Origin: Prorocentrum cordatum
Taxonomy: Eukaryota; Sar; Dinophyceae; Prorocentrales; Prorocentraceae
Length of the DNA: 64,000 nt
Direction: 5' to 3'
Assembly (NCBI GenBank): GCA_963575745.1
Contig: CAUYUJ010022442.1
Coordinates: 37,501-101,500 of the forward strand
Shown here: positions 33,306 to 42,765 of the stretch, piece after piece
How the letters are laid out: each line of letters opens with the position of its first letter
Position numbering within the stretch: the stretch's first letter is position 1
The notes under the pieces: model-generated
What the model was told of the DNA's origin: nothing
Database searches by the model: none
What the model saw: the letters and a program-made list of their open reading frames with translations, nothing else
Made by a program: the position numbers and the translations under genes

Positions 33306-33401
33306 AGCGTCCATGCAGACATGTCGACCTGGGACGTAGACGACGACGACCACGACGACGGCGGCGACGGCGGCGGCGACGGCGACGACGACGACGACGA
33401 C

Positions 33402-33540
33402 GGCGACGGCGCTTCGGCCGGGCGGGCTCCCCCAGCAGGCTGTCGAGCTCGGGTATCGCCTGCACTGGGCGCGCCACGCACCTCCCGGAGCGGGGCCTCC
33501 AGACGCAGTCGCCGTGGCACCAGTACTCCTGCTCCTCCAG
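33402..33540 (-). pseudogene. Cys-rich exon relic (YWCHGDCVW..LDSLLGEP)
   Basis: The minus strand reads LEEQEYWCHGDCVWRPRSG, then RCVARPVQAIPELDSLLGEP, aligning residue for residue with the exon at 4283-4428. Nucleotide identity is high in GGGCGCGCCACGCACCT-type segments. No CGGHxA exon is visible within 6 kb upstream on the minus strand. As at 4.3 kb, it is followed by CGC and GAC repeats, so fragment and microsatellite seem to have been duplicated together. Confidence 0.55.
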
Positions 33541-33896
33541 GGAAGAGCGGCTACACACATGAGTGGCCCCAGGCAAGAGTGACCTTCGGTAGATGCTCAC
33601 TCTGGGGACCTTTATCGGGCCACTCGCTCCACTCGTGCGTCGAAGCTGCATCGAACTTCCGTCGAATCGAGCCGAACCTGAGCCGAACCTGTCGAGCTTG
33701 AGTCGATTTGAGTTGAACTGGAATCCAATTGGAGTCTAGAGTTGAACAGATCCATGAGGTGGGCCCCAGCAAGGTCCGCAGAACGAGCACCTAAGCTTTG
33801 GCGCGCGAGTTTCGGGGGAAGCGGGAGTGCCAAACCCGAGCGCGTCAAGCCGCTTCACGCCACTGCTGGGGTGATCCCTGTGGGCCCGCACCAATT
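33541..33896. other. No gene; degenerate GTCGAG-rich segment
   Basis: 33655-33735 contains degenerate repeats such as GAGCCGAACCTGAGCCGAAC. Nothing else recognised. Confidence 0.45.
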
Positions 33897-34057
33897 GAGC
33901 GACGATCAAAAACGGGCCTTATGCAAGATGACGTGGCGACCTTACGCGGTGGCTTACGCAGGTCGCCAGCGCGGCACGCTGCATTGGAGGCGAGGGCGCT
34001 TAAGCGCGAGCTTACGCGGGCAGCTTACGCGCGAATGTCGGCGTCGACGGATTCCGG
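33897..34057. repeat. Dispersed repeat R5, copy 1
   Basis: Collinear with 62858-63015: GCGACGATCA, ATG..GCGACCTTRCGC, GTGGCTT.CGC, GCGCGGCACGC, GAGGGCGCT and CGGGCAGCT.ACGCGC, then AATGTCGGCG. About 160 bp. On the minus strand both give CPRK(V/L)A..RPRLQ peptides. Confidence 0.75.
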
Positions 34058-34435
34058 GCGTCGCTGAATTGTCGTCACTCTGGCGAAGAGTCACTCCCAG
34101 GGACGGCCGAAGGGAGCTGCCTGGGAGACGGAGCCCCAGCAGCCCCGTTGAGGGCTCCACGGCTTCCTGCCCCGTCCCTCGACCCGCGCTGGACCTTCCA
34201 CACGACTTCGCCAGACTGGTCCAGGTGCCTCTGGATTTGCCTCGATTTTCCCTCGGTGGCAACTCATGGGAGCCTGCCATACCATCTCGTCGGCTCTTGC
34301 GAATCGACGCTAGTCGGCGCTAAGTCGACGCTAATCGACACTAAATCGACGGTCATGGACGCTAACCGACGCTAAATCGGCACAGTCTCATCGACTCCCA
34401 GACGCTCATCGACGATAATCGACGCTAAAGACGGA
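34058..34435. repeat. Unique then ~11-bp minisatellite (TCGACGCTAAA)
   Basis: 34300-34435 holds about ten degenerate units of TCGACGCTAAA. The preceding 240 bp is unique with no recognisable gene. Confidence 0.7.
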
Positions 34436-34678
34436 ATGAAAAGGGCACACCAGGCTCCCATGACTTGCTACCGAGCCATTCGGCGGGGGGCTGGGCGAGA
34501 CAGCGGCGGTGCTCCCTGGAGTCTCTTCCGTCCTCTGGGCCCAGCCTGGAGCCTCCTCGTCGCCACGGCGGGATCCGCCTCGAGAGGCGGGTCGGGACGG
34601 GCCCCGGGAGGGGTCCGGGCAGGGACCTTCCGCGGGCCTGGGGCTCCTGGGAGGAGGAGGAGGAGGAGGAGGAGGAGG
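34436..34678. other. LINE 3' flank with GGA array
   Basis: GC-rich unique sequence ending in a pure (GGA)n at 34651-34678 that abuts the inferred 3' end of the LINE. Confidence 0.6.
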
Positions 34679-34740
34679 TTTTTCCCGCGAGCACAGCGTG
34701 GGCGAGCACCTCGCGTCCACCTGCGACAGACCTGGTTAGA

Positions 34741-34799
34741 CCTCCGCGCCGCCTGAGGCGGCGGAGGAAGACTGGGCCTCTACGCCGCTTCCAGCGGCG
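34741..34799 (-). other. Tandem hairpins at LINE 3' end
   Basis: Two hairpins: 34741-34767 (GCCGCC TGA GGCGGC, extended by CCTCC/GGAGG) and 34783-34799 (CGCCGCT TCC AGCGGCG). Both are followed by the same GGAGGAAGA on the + strand. The second overlaps the stop codon. Conserved 3' hairpins are used by some LINE reverse transcriptases to select template; that role here is inference. Confidence 0.5.
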
Positions 34800-37700
34800 G
34801 AGGAAGAAGCTCTGGCAGCAATCCCAATCGACTCAAGAAACTCCAATTCCTGGGTCCTTGACAGCGCGACCACCTCTCCAGGCAGTCTTTCTTATAAGGA
34901 TGCTTACCTGCCAGCAATCGATTACGCCGAGTCTTGGCGTTGTGATCCCTCGGGTCCTTAGGACATCCTGTAAGTAGACCACAAGCCCTGGCGCTCAAAA
35001 AGGCGCCGCACTTACGACAGAAAGTATAGTGGCCTATCCGAGACAGCTTGTGTCGCCTTGGCCCCTGCAAAGGAGCCCCGTCGACACGTGCTATTTCCTT
35101 CCACTTACCGTGGGAGGAGAAACCCTTCCTACAAAACTTACGAGACAACACCAGCTTGGCCTTATAGCTGTGGGCCCGTCTGGCGCAATTCACACACCTC
35201 CAAGACCCCCGATCCCACTCCAGGACGTGACGAGACTCAGGAGGAGGCAGCACCGCACGGCGCGGCCGAGGGCCAGGGGGCTGGGAGGCATTCTGAAGGC
35301 GGCCAGTAGTGTCATCAAACGTGCCTATCTTACAAGTCATGTCACCGACAAGCCCAAGAACAGCACTTACTTCTTTTGACCTAGACACCCACGTGTCACG
35401 GACATGCGGCGGGATGGCGTCAAGCTTGGCGCCCTCCTTTGCTTGAAGGTCGGCGCATTGATTCCCGAGGTAGTTGCAAAGCTCGAGTCCCTCGAGCTGC
35501 TGGGCATAAGCCTTTTTGGAATGCGCTTTGACCTTGACGACGACGAGGTCCCCCTCCCCCGAGAACGAGTCTTCAATCGCATTCCAAATCATGTGCCATA
35601 AATCGGCATGCGGTCGCCTGGCTTGGCGGCACCAGACTGGGCCTCGCCTGAAGCCCCGAACGACTGTGGAATTATCGATCCCTACCTGAAGAGGGGCCGT
35701 GCCGTGCCGAAGAACATTCAGAAAGCCATACAATTCTGCCCTAAGCACACTCTGTGCCTGCCTAACACCTGGAACCGCGCCATGCATCGCTTTGCGCACG
35801 TTACCCTGCTGATCTACAAAGCAAAAGCCCCAACCGAACGCTTTCAGCCCAGAGACCCCGACCCCCGACCCATCCGAGTAGGCCAGGCCCGAGAGAGGGG
35901 GATCGTCCCCGTACTCGGGGTCCAGGGTCTCAATGCTGGGCGTGACGTCCTGGAAGGGGCCCCCCAGTGGGTGAGGCGCGAGAGCCCTGGAGAAGAGGTG
36001 GGAGGAGGAGCCCGAGGAGGAGGCACGGTGGATTATATCTGGATAGGATTCACCTGCAGCCTGGCGCTGCTCCTGAAAAGCTGGACACTTACAGAATCTA
36101 TGGTGCTGGTTACCGATGGCGTGTCCGCATTTTTGGCAGCTTCGATCTTCCGAGTGGCCGGCTCTCCAAACCTTATCTTGCGTCCAAAAATCGCCACACA
36201 GGAAAGCTAGCATTGCCGACTGCTTCTGGCCCTTCTTCTTTTTTGTCCTGACTGCCGCACGACAAGGCTCAAGGAAGGGCTTCCGAAACGGCATGCCACG
36301 CTGCGTGGCCCAGTCGGTGAGCCCTTGATCCTCCAAACGAAGATAGATATACTTCCGCAACGTGCTGGGCGCCGATCGGCGCATTTCAAACAGTTCACCA
36401 GCGTGAATGCGAATGGTATGCCAGCTAGGCCAGGACCAGCCAAGCCGCTGCAGCGTAAGATTACAGGCAGACGCAGGCCCTCGAACTTGGCTCCAGGGGC
36501 GATCTAGCGGTTGACTCCGTCTAGTCGCTTCGCGAGACATTTCCCTGCGCCAGGCCCTGGCCATATCTACCTGATGCACACCATTCCAGGCCTGCGAGGC
36601 CCACATGCAAATCGGCTTCTGCGAACCCTCGACCACAGGATCAACTTGATGCGTCCAGAGTCGGAGGACTCTGTCTCGACCAACCGCACTACCGCCAAGG
36701 CTGCCCGAGGCCATGACCCGCATTCTGTTCAGGGAAACAGGCGAGACTCCTAAACAGCTAGACCCGTAGGTTACGGACGGGATCACACCTCGGCGGACAA
36801 CCCTGGCGAGGCGGGCCCCTTGCTTCGAGAGGGCTTTTAATTTAGACTTGCGCTGGCATGCATATTTAAATCGCTTCTGCATGTTCTTCCTTTTGCGAAC
36901 CACGGCGCCTCCAGCGCTATCCACTCCCAGCTGGGAACTGGTGTTGGCGATGGCAAGACCCAAGTCCTTGGCCCAGGCAGCGCAGCGATTTCGAGCCGAG
37001 GCCGCGGCGACGAGGATGTACCCTTTACCGCGGGCACCACGGGAGACAGGGATGCGCCAGGTACCTTCAATCTCACGAATATAGAAGGTAACAGCAGCCT
37101 GCAGAACAGTGAGACATTGCCAGGCTCCTCGGACCTGGATACTAAGATCATCGACAAACAGCTTCATCTGGAGGCGAGCCCCCCAGGCTTGATGCATAGC
37201 ATCGGTGACCTGCAGCACCACCATCTTGAGCGCCCTGGCGCCACCGATCGACCCAGCCACGACGGCCGAGAAAGTTTGAAGCGACTTCTTGGCTAGGACC
37301 CCTCGAAAAGCAACCAGCCTAGTGGACGTGTAGATACTGATAAGAAGCTTGGCTAGCTGCTGAGGGAAACCGCAAAGAGGGGCAACCACCCACAGAGCAT
37401 TCATGGTAACATGTTCAAACGCACGCGACAGATCCAGCACTCCCGTCAGCGACACCTCCCCCTCACGCGCCCCCTCATCGTGCACCATCTGGTGCCACGC
37501 GGCCTCTTCGGAGCCCCCTCCAGGGCCCCCGAAGTCATATTTGCGCTTGGCAGAGCGCTCCCAGTCGTGAAAGAGGCCAGAGTGAGCTCGTTCTACCACA
37601 CGCATGAGAGAGGGGAGGAGCCCAATCGGCCGAGTGCCTCCCGACTCCTTGGAAAGTAGGAAGTATATAATGTACCTTACCTGCGACGGGAACTGTGCCG

Positions 37701-38474
37701 TGCGAGAGATAAACATCACCAGCTGAATGAGGCAGTCTTTGCCTTCGTCCGAAAGCCAGGCCCACCAGCGTGGGTGCCAGTGGTCGGAGCCTATTCCCGT
37801 CCTGGCAGGAAAACTCAAACATAGTTTGGTAAACTGCTGGCGGTCCAGGTGAACCAACGGATGGGCGAAAAAGGCGGCCTCCCAGGGTCGGTCCGAGGGA
37901 CCCGTGCTTTCCTGTCCATGGGAGCCCCAAACGTCGAACCATTCTTGCGCGGCCCTGTCGGCCGCTTCCTGAGGATCAGCAAGCTCGAGGTTGGAGACGG
38001 AGTAACCCGTGACGGGAGGAGGAGGGGTACGCCACTTGCTGATCCTATGAATGAAAGAAGAGCCTGCTGCCGACTCTTTCTTCAAACGTTCACGCCATTC
38101 TTTCGATCGTGCGGCTGCCTGCTGCCGTTCGATGGTCTGAGCGTTGCCAACTGCACGACGCCGGAGACCCATGATCTCAGGGGCCTGCTCCACGAGCGCT
38201 GGGCCCTCGAGACAAAAGGCGCGATATCGTTCAAACTGGGCGATTACGTGCTCAGCCTCCTCCCCCAAGTCGTGAACCAGCCGAACCCTCCCCCCTTCGA
38301 TGCGACGCTCGAGCTTCGCTCGTCGCGCGCGTGCACGCAGCCAGGCGCCCTCCTGCTGGGCAGCCTGTGCAAGAAAAATAAAATCACTGGCTCGAGCGGC
38401 GACCCACCGCCAAGCTCGGGAGCCAGGTGTCCCCCTGGGGCGTGCGCGCGACTGAGGACCAGCGAGGGGGGGGC
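34780..38474 (-). pseudogene. LINE ORF2, RT-RNase H part (frameshifted from EN)
   Basis: Residue numbers count from an open-frame GTG at 38484, which is not a real start. Reverse transcriptase: GGTRPIGLLPSLMRVVERA (282-300), motif A VLDLSRAFEHV with D351, motif B region GSIGGARALK (411-420), motif C LFVDDLS with D445 D446 (FVDD in place of the common FADD or YADD). A CQKCG..H..FCKC zinc motif at 783-800. RNase H: YSDGSG (D871), RAELYG (E917), GIDNST (D937), KAHSK (H988), NQCAD (D1012), so all four acidic residues and the His are present. C-terminal CVNC (1097-1100), CRKCG (1156-1160) and a downstream C (1174) suggest zinc binding. Ends at TAG. The whole stretch is open, implying a young copy. 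The 5' junction is at a run of eight G (38466-38473), where the endonuclease frame is lost. Confidence 0.85.
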
Positions 38475-39489
38475 CCAGGTCCACCGAGGAGGATCACCCC
38501 GACCGAGGTAGGATTGAGGTTCTTCCACGCCCAGGAGATTCACCAGCTCTGTTGCAGCACTGCATGAAATCTGCTTCCAAAGCTGATCGAGTTGGGTGCA
38601 ATTTAAATCGTCCTGATGATCGAAAGCTGGCCACTGTGCAGGTTGCGGAACTGGTCCGAACGGCCTCTCCATTGGGAAAGGTCTGGGCTTGGCAAGCCTC
38701 CAGCCGCCTTTTGCTCGCATCCTGGACTGCATGACTAAGCGAACAGGCGAGTGCGGTGAGGCGGCGGTGTCTAGCACTTCTACAGTGTCTCCGAAGGCAT
38801 GCTGGATGCGGGCGTCGAGCACAAAGAAATCGATGATACTGCCACCGCCGACTCCTGAACATGTGGTGGTAGAAGGGAGACGCACAACTCCACCCACATC
38901 TTGGCACCAGCCCGTCTTGGGCAAGGACTCCCCCGTCTCGTCGAAGTCTGCTTGGAATACCCAAGGTATGTCATACTGCTTGATGACCGTTGCAATGGCC
39001 TCCAAAATCGACAAATTACGAATCGCCCAACCTTCCCGTGTCCAAAAGTATGCCGTGATAATCATGAGGCCACCCTTCTGGCCTGCAGAGCACCAGCCCA
39101 CAGCCACGCGGCCAGACGACCCAGGCGGTGAGATATCAAACGTGTTCATGCCTTCAAGATGCGCGAGGCCAACATTTCTTGGAACGAGGAAGCCAACTCC
39201 ACTAGACGGACGCCCGCCTGGGCCGCTGACGGCTGGGACCAATGCTGCCGTGCAATGCCTGTTGAAGCTGGCCGCCTCGATGTCCTTGGCAATGGGCGCA
39301 CTCAGCTTATGCTCTTGAAGGAAAGTGATGTGCATGGGGCCAACGATCTTCCTTGTGGCGGCCTCGTCCAAAACATCGATGGCCTGCGCCCAAGAAGAAC
39401 AATTGAAGCCTATGAACTCGAGCCCCACATTGCGCGTGCCGCCCTTGCCGCGGCGACGTGGGGGGCCAGTCTTCGGTGAACTTGACCAT
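38466..39489 (-). pseudogene. LINE ORF2, endonuclease part (EEP/APE-like)
   Basis: Homology runs from about 39460 to 38475. Motifs in order: FIGFNCSSW, ITFLQEHKL (Glu of the LQEH motif), GGLMIITAYFW, PWVFQADFDE at the GDFN position (altered: A for G, D for N), SIIDFFVLD, and SPHSPVR with the terminal His. These identify an apurinic-type LINE endonuclease that would nick target DNA for target-primed reverse transcription. A plausible original start is ATG at 39489 (MVKFTEDWPP), but that frame departs from the endonuclease frame at a run of six G (39460-39465). The frame is lost again at 38466-38473. Both breaks lie in homopolymers, so replication slippage, assembly error or programmed frameshifting are all possible. 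The altered QADFD motif may reduce activity. Confidence 0.8.
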
Positions 39490-39702
39490 CGCGAGCAGAA
39501 GTGCGGCTCCTGCCCCGCCTGTGGCTCCTGCTGAGAGCCTGACCATGTAGAGAAAGATGTACTGGGTACTGCGGCAGGAGGAGACCCGCTGTAGAGCTCT
39601 GGCTCCTGCCACGTGCTGGACTCGTGCCATGAGCCCGACCATGTAGAGCATTGTGCACGGGTACCTGCAGCCGTGGAAGCCAGACTGCCGAACCCGCGCG
39701 GG

Positions 39703-40965
39703 CTAAAGAGGCACTGGCTTGGCCTCTGCCTCCGCCCTGCGAGCCCCGGCGCGCTGCAGGGCGTCCGCCAGCTCCTTGCCAGCTGCTTCACGACCAGCAT
39801 CAGGGCCAGCATCAGCGCTGGCAGCGCCTGGCGTCGCGCCCTGGGATCCCTGCGGCCCCGCGGCGGGCTGGGCAGCCTGCTGGGCCTCCTGGGAGGCCTG
39901 GGCAGGCGCCTGCGGCGGGCCTCCCTCGGGGCTCTGGGCCGCTGGGGCCTCTGCAGCCGCCGCCTCCGCAGGAGGGTCCTCGCGCTTGGCCTGGGCAGGC
40001 GCCTGTGGCGGGCCTCCCTCAGGGCTCTGGGGCGCTGGCGCCTCTGCTGCCGCCGCAGCCGCAGGAGGGTCCTCGCGCCTGCGCTTCTTGAAGGTCTCGC
40101 GGAGCACCCTGATCTCCTCGAGCTGCTCGCGCTGGGACTTGAGGACGTCGGCCCCTGGCCCGAAGTGCGTACGGACCGCCTGCTGCACCGACGCCTCGAA
40201 TGTCTGCTTGAGCTTGTTGAACTGCTCACGCTGCTCGGATGTGATGTCCAGCCCCTCCAGGTCGAAGAGGGGGCCGTCCTCGATGACAAAACTGGCTTCG
40301 CCTTCGCCCAGCAGGGCAGAGAGGTTGATGACCCCGCCGCCCTTGTTGGACCCCTCAGGCTGAGGATCCTTGGCTGGAGCCGACAACGCCTTCCTCTCCT
40401 GCGCCAGCTTGTCCTCCGCGACCACCAGGGCGTCCGCCGCCGCATCGGAGCGAGACTGGCACTCGTCGAGCCAGAGCTTGGCGTCGGCCAGCTGCTTGGC
40501 ACGCTTCTCCAGCTCCCGACGAGCAGCCCTCTCCGCCGCAGCCGCCCGCTGGATGCCTTCCTCCAGGAGCGCGGGGCGCTCTGCAGGGGGCGGTGGGGCG
40601 AAGGCGCTCTCGAGCTGCTGGAGCGCCTGCCGCTGGGTTTCCGAGACGGCCTGCCCGCCAAGGGTCTGCACCACCTCGCCGATCGCGAGCGGCTCGGTCC
40701 TCTGCGCGGTCTCCTCGACGTCCTGGTACCAGTCGGCCTGACCTTTGCGGTTGTCCTGCCACCAGCCTCTGCTGCCGCTAGCCCAGACGCCACGGGGCTT
40801 GGGAGCAGGGGAGTACGATGGTCGCAGGGCCTGCCCACAGCTGTAGCACGACTGCTTGTTCTTGTAGGTCCACCGGTAGCCGCACTTCTTGCATCCCACG
40901 AAGTCCGTCGAGAAAGAAACCCTCGGAGCTGGGGACTTGCCGCCTCCACGCCTGCGGTCCGACAT
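39703..40965 (-). CDS. LINE ORF1 protein (zinc ribbon, coiled coil), 420 aa
   Basis: ATG at 40965, 144 nt after the leader; stop at 39703. The N-terminus is basic (MSDRRRGGGK). A zinc ribbon follows: C25-x2-C28 (CKKCGYRWTY) and C40-x2-C43 (CYSCGQ). Residues about 75-240 are rich in Ala, Glu, Arg and Gln with heptad-like spacing, probably a coiled coil. The C-terminal third has a 31-residue unit (REDPPA..AAEAPA.QSPEGG, PPQAPAQA) repeated twice, then an Ala/Gly/Gln tail. LINE ORF1 proteins usually bind the element RNA and multimerise; the zinc ribbon fits nucleic-acid binding. The frame is open upstream through the leader (translated as VAILAQVAIL), but the first ATG after the leader is the natural start. 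No intron is needed. Confidence 0.75.
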   Translation of the reverse strand: MSDRRRGGGKSPAPRVSFSTDFVGCKKCGYRWTYKNKQSCYSCGQALRPSYSPAPKPRGVWASGSRGWWQDNRKGQADWYQDVEETAQRTEPLAIGEVVQTLGGQAVSETQRQALQQLESAFAPPPPAERPALLEEGIQRAAAAERAARRELEKRAKQLADAKLWLDECQSRSDAAADALVVAEDKLAQERKALSAPAKDPQPEGSNKGGGVINLSALLGEGEASFVIEDGPLFDLEGLDITSEQREQFNKLKQTFEASVQQAVRTHFGPGADVLKSQREQLEEIRVLRETFKKRRREDPPAAAAAAEAPAPQSPEGGPPQAPAQAKREDPPAEAAAAEAPAAQSPEGGPPQAPAQASQEAQQAAQPAAGPQGSQGATPGAASADAGPDAGREAAGKELADALQRAGARRAEAEAKPVPL

Positions 40966-41092
40966 GGCGGCGGGCTGAACTGAGATGGAATCGTGATGAA
41001 AGCACTTGCTCCCCCAGGAGCTCACGTACACCACCCGAGGGCCTGGTCGGGGCTTGCCCCAGGGTGGTAAACAAGCTGTCCTGGCCAGCTGC

Positions 41093-41129
41093 CTTGACAA
41101 AATGGCAACTTGAGCCAAAATGGCTACGG
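41093..41129 (-). promoter_or_regulatory. Dinoflagellate spliced leader plus relic leader
   Basis: Minus strand 41129-41109 matches positions 2-22 of the conserved dinoflagellate SL (CCGTAGCCATTTTGGCTCAA, then G); position 1 is C, whereas known leaders have A, G or T. Immediately downstream, 41106-41093 reads GCCATTTTGTCAAG, the leader's 3' half with two bases deleted. A full leader followed by a truncated relic is the known signature of an mRNA that was trans-spliced, reverse transcribed, reinserted, then transcribed and trans-spliced again. Confidence 0.9.
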
Positions 41130-41130
41130 G

Positions 41131-41510
41131 GAGGAGGAGGAGGAGGAGGAGGAGGAGGAGGAGGAGGAGGAGGAGGAGGGGAGGAGGAGGAGGAGGAGGG
41201 GGCCCAGCCAGCTGCTCCCTGCGATGCCGGCGTCGCATGCTTTGGTTTTTCGAACCCTGGCGACGTCGCGCCGACTCGGGCCGCGGGGCCCCCGCCGATC
41301 GACGCGGCTCAGAGAAAGGCGCAGAATCGTGGGGTCCGGAGGAGGAGGAGGAGGAGGAGGAGGAGGAGGAGGAGGAGGAGGAGGAGGAGGAGGAGGGAAT
41401 AGGAGGAGTAGGAGGAGGAGGAGAGGGAGAGAGGGAAGGAGGAGAGGGAGGGGGAGGAGGAGGAGAGGGAGGAGGGGAGGGAGGAGGGAGGGAGGGGTTC
41501 TGGTGGTGAT
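41131..41510. repeat. GGA arrays at LINE 5' flank
   Basis: (GGA)n at 41131-41200 abuts the leader; 41201-41337 is unique GC-rich; 41338-41500 is GGA/GGGA. Poly-Glu and poly-Gly ORFs here are artefacts. Confidence 0.9.
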
Positions 41511-41934
41511 TTTCCACCATGCTGCCGTGTTGTTCGCGCCGTCGGGCCTCAGGGCTTCGACCTGCGCAGGAGCCACCTGTACACCACCACCACCACCACC
41601 GCCACGCCTGGCGTCTCAGGAGGCAGCTACCGGGAGGTCTTCGTCGGAAGGACCAGGGACGACTGAGCCCCCTTGCGGGGCTGCTAATTACGCCGGGTGA
41701 GGCCGCGGATGAAGCGGGATTTGAGCCGGATCGAGCGGGATCAAGCCGCATTCAGCGGTACTGAGCGGGATGAAGCCGCATCTCGGAGCAGGGCAAGGTC
41801 AGAACGTGACCTTCCAAAGGAATTGCATCCGAAGGCGCGCGGGTCCTTCGACCCCAAAGGCCCGGTGGCGCGGCGGCAGCCCCCCCCCCCCCGGGGGTGC
41901 CCGGGGGTGCCTGCGCGTCCCGTTGTCCCCCCCC
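41511..41934. other. No gene seen
   Basis: Contains a CCA-rich tract (41585-41600), repeats of GAGCGGGATxxAGCCGxAT near 41710-41780, and C-runs near 41880-41940. Confidence 0.5.
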
Positions 41935-42170
41935 CCCCTCGGGTGCCGGCGTCTCGTCCCGAGCCGCGCCTCGACGGCCTCCTGGGGCCCGGGCAGGCCC
42001 CCTCGGGCCCGAGAGCGGGTCAGAAGCCTCCGCCTCGATCTTCTCGAGGCGGTGGGCTCTACGAAGGCGTCCCCTCCGGGCCCCTGGAAGCCGAGAGTGG
42101 GTCAAAAGCCTCCGCCTCGATCTTCTCGAGGCGATGGGCTCTTCGAGGGCGTCCCCCGGAAACTGGCAGA
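41935..42170 (+). repeat. R2-type repeat with duplicated TCGAG hairpin
   Basis: Begins GTCTCGTCCCGAGCCG, CCTCGACGGCC as at 18905. The segment CCTCCGCCTCGATCTTCTCG, AGGCG.TGGGCTCT, GAAGGCGTCCCC occurs twice (about 42027-42080 and 42106-42160). Each copy can form a stem CCGCCTCGA/TCGAGGCGG or similar around a TCTTC loop. Confidence 0.7.
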
Positions 42171-42765
42171 GGGGGGAAACGGAGTGACATGGATGGAATC
42201 GGCGATGCATCGCCGACGGATCGGCGATGGGCCCCGGATGGGGAAGCCCCTGCTGGGGAAGAGAAGAAAAAGCCAAAGCTCTCCTCCCCCTCCCCTTGTT
42301 ATCATGTTCATTATCGTTATGATCAGCATGAATAAAATTATTATCAGTCTTAGTGGTAGAAATACTGATAATATTAATATGTCCCAGAAGGTATTCTTAA
42401 TAGTAGTAGTAATGTTCATATTATTCGTATGGTTCGCCTCATTATTATGTTTGTGTTTAGTCGTGTTGGTAGTGTTAACAGTACTAGTAGTACTGCTAGT
42501 AGTATTCTTAAGCGTATTATTAGCGTTAGACAGATTAGTGTTGTTCGTACGATTCATATCATTAGTGTGAGTCCTGACACTGTTATCAATATTGCTCTTG
42601 TTAGTAACCACAGTATGTTCAATCATTGTCCTGGCTATCATTATCATTCGCATGCGTACTCCTACTACTACCCGTATCATTACCCGTCTTCTTACCAAGT
42701 ATTGGTATTGCTATCCGTACTAAGTCGAAACATACGCCTCTTATTATCAGTATTCTTCCTCTTCC
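42171..42765. other. AT-rich decayed trinucleotide tract, no gene
   Basis: 42296-42740 is low in GC relative to the window and full of ATTATTA, TAGTAG and GTATTA words. It looks like an old microsatellite decayed by mutation. A 12-bp palindrome-like GCGATGCATCGC lies at about 42203. Confidence 0.55.

Larger units (their letters stand above)
34679..41130 (-). mobile_element. SL-tagged LINE (non-LTR retrotransposon), near full length
   Basis: About 6.45 kb on the minus strand. Order from 5' to 3': spliced leader (41129-41109), degenerate second leader relic, 5' UTR, ORF1 with zinc ribbon and coiled coil, endonuclease, reverse transcriptase, CCHC-like zinc motif, RNase H, C-terminal CxxC zinc modules, stop at 34780, and a 3' UTR of about 100 bp with two hairpins. 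The 3' end reads GGGAAAAA on the minus strand and then the CCT strand of a GGA array; the 5' leader also abuts a GGA array. This fits a retrocopy of a trans-spliced transcript with a short A tail inserted in a GGA microsatellite. ORF1 and RT share a frame while the endonuclease is in another, so the copy carries at least two frameshifts and is probably inactive. Exact ends and target-site duplication cannot be set within the GGA repeats. Confidence 0.85.

Noticed and set aside
38244-40949. Reading the whole 901-aa frame as one endonuclease protein
   Set aside because: The part before about 39465 is a shadow of ORF1, and the part after about 38466 a shadow of the RT region; only the middle has endonuclease motifs.
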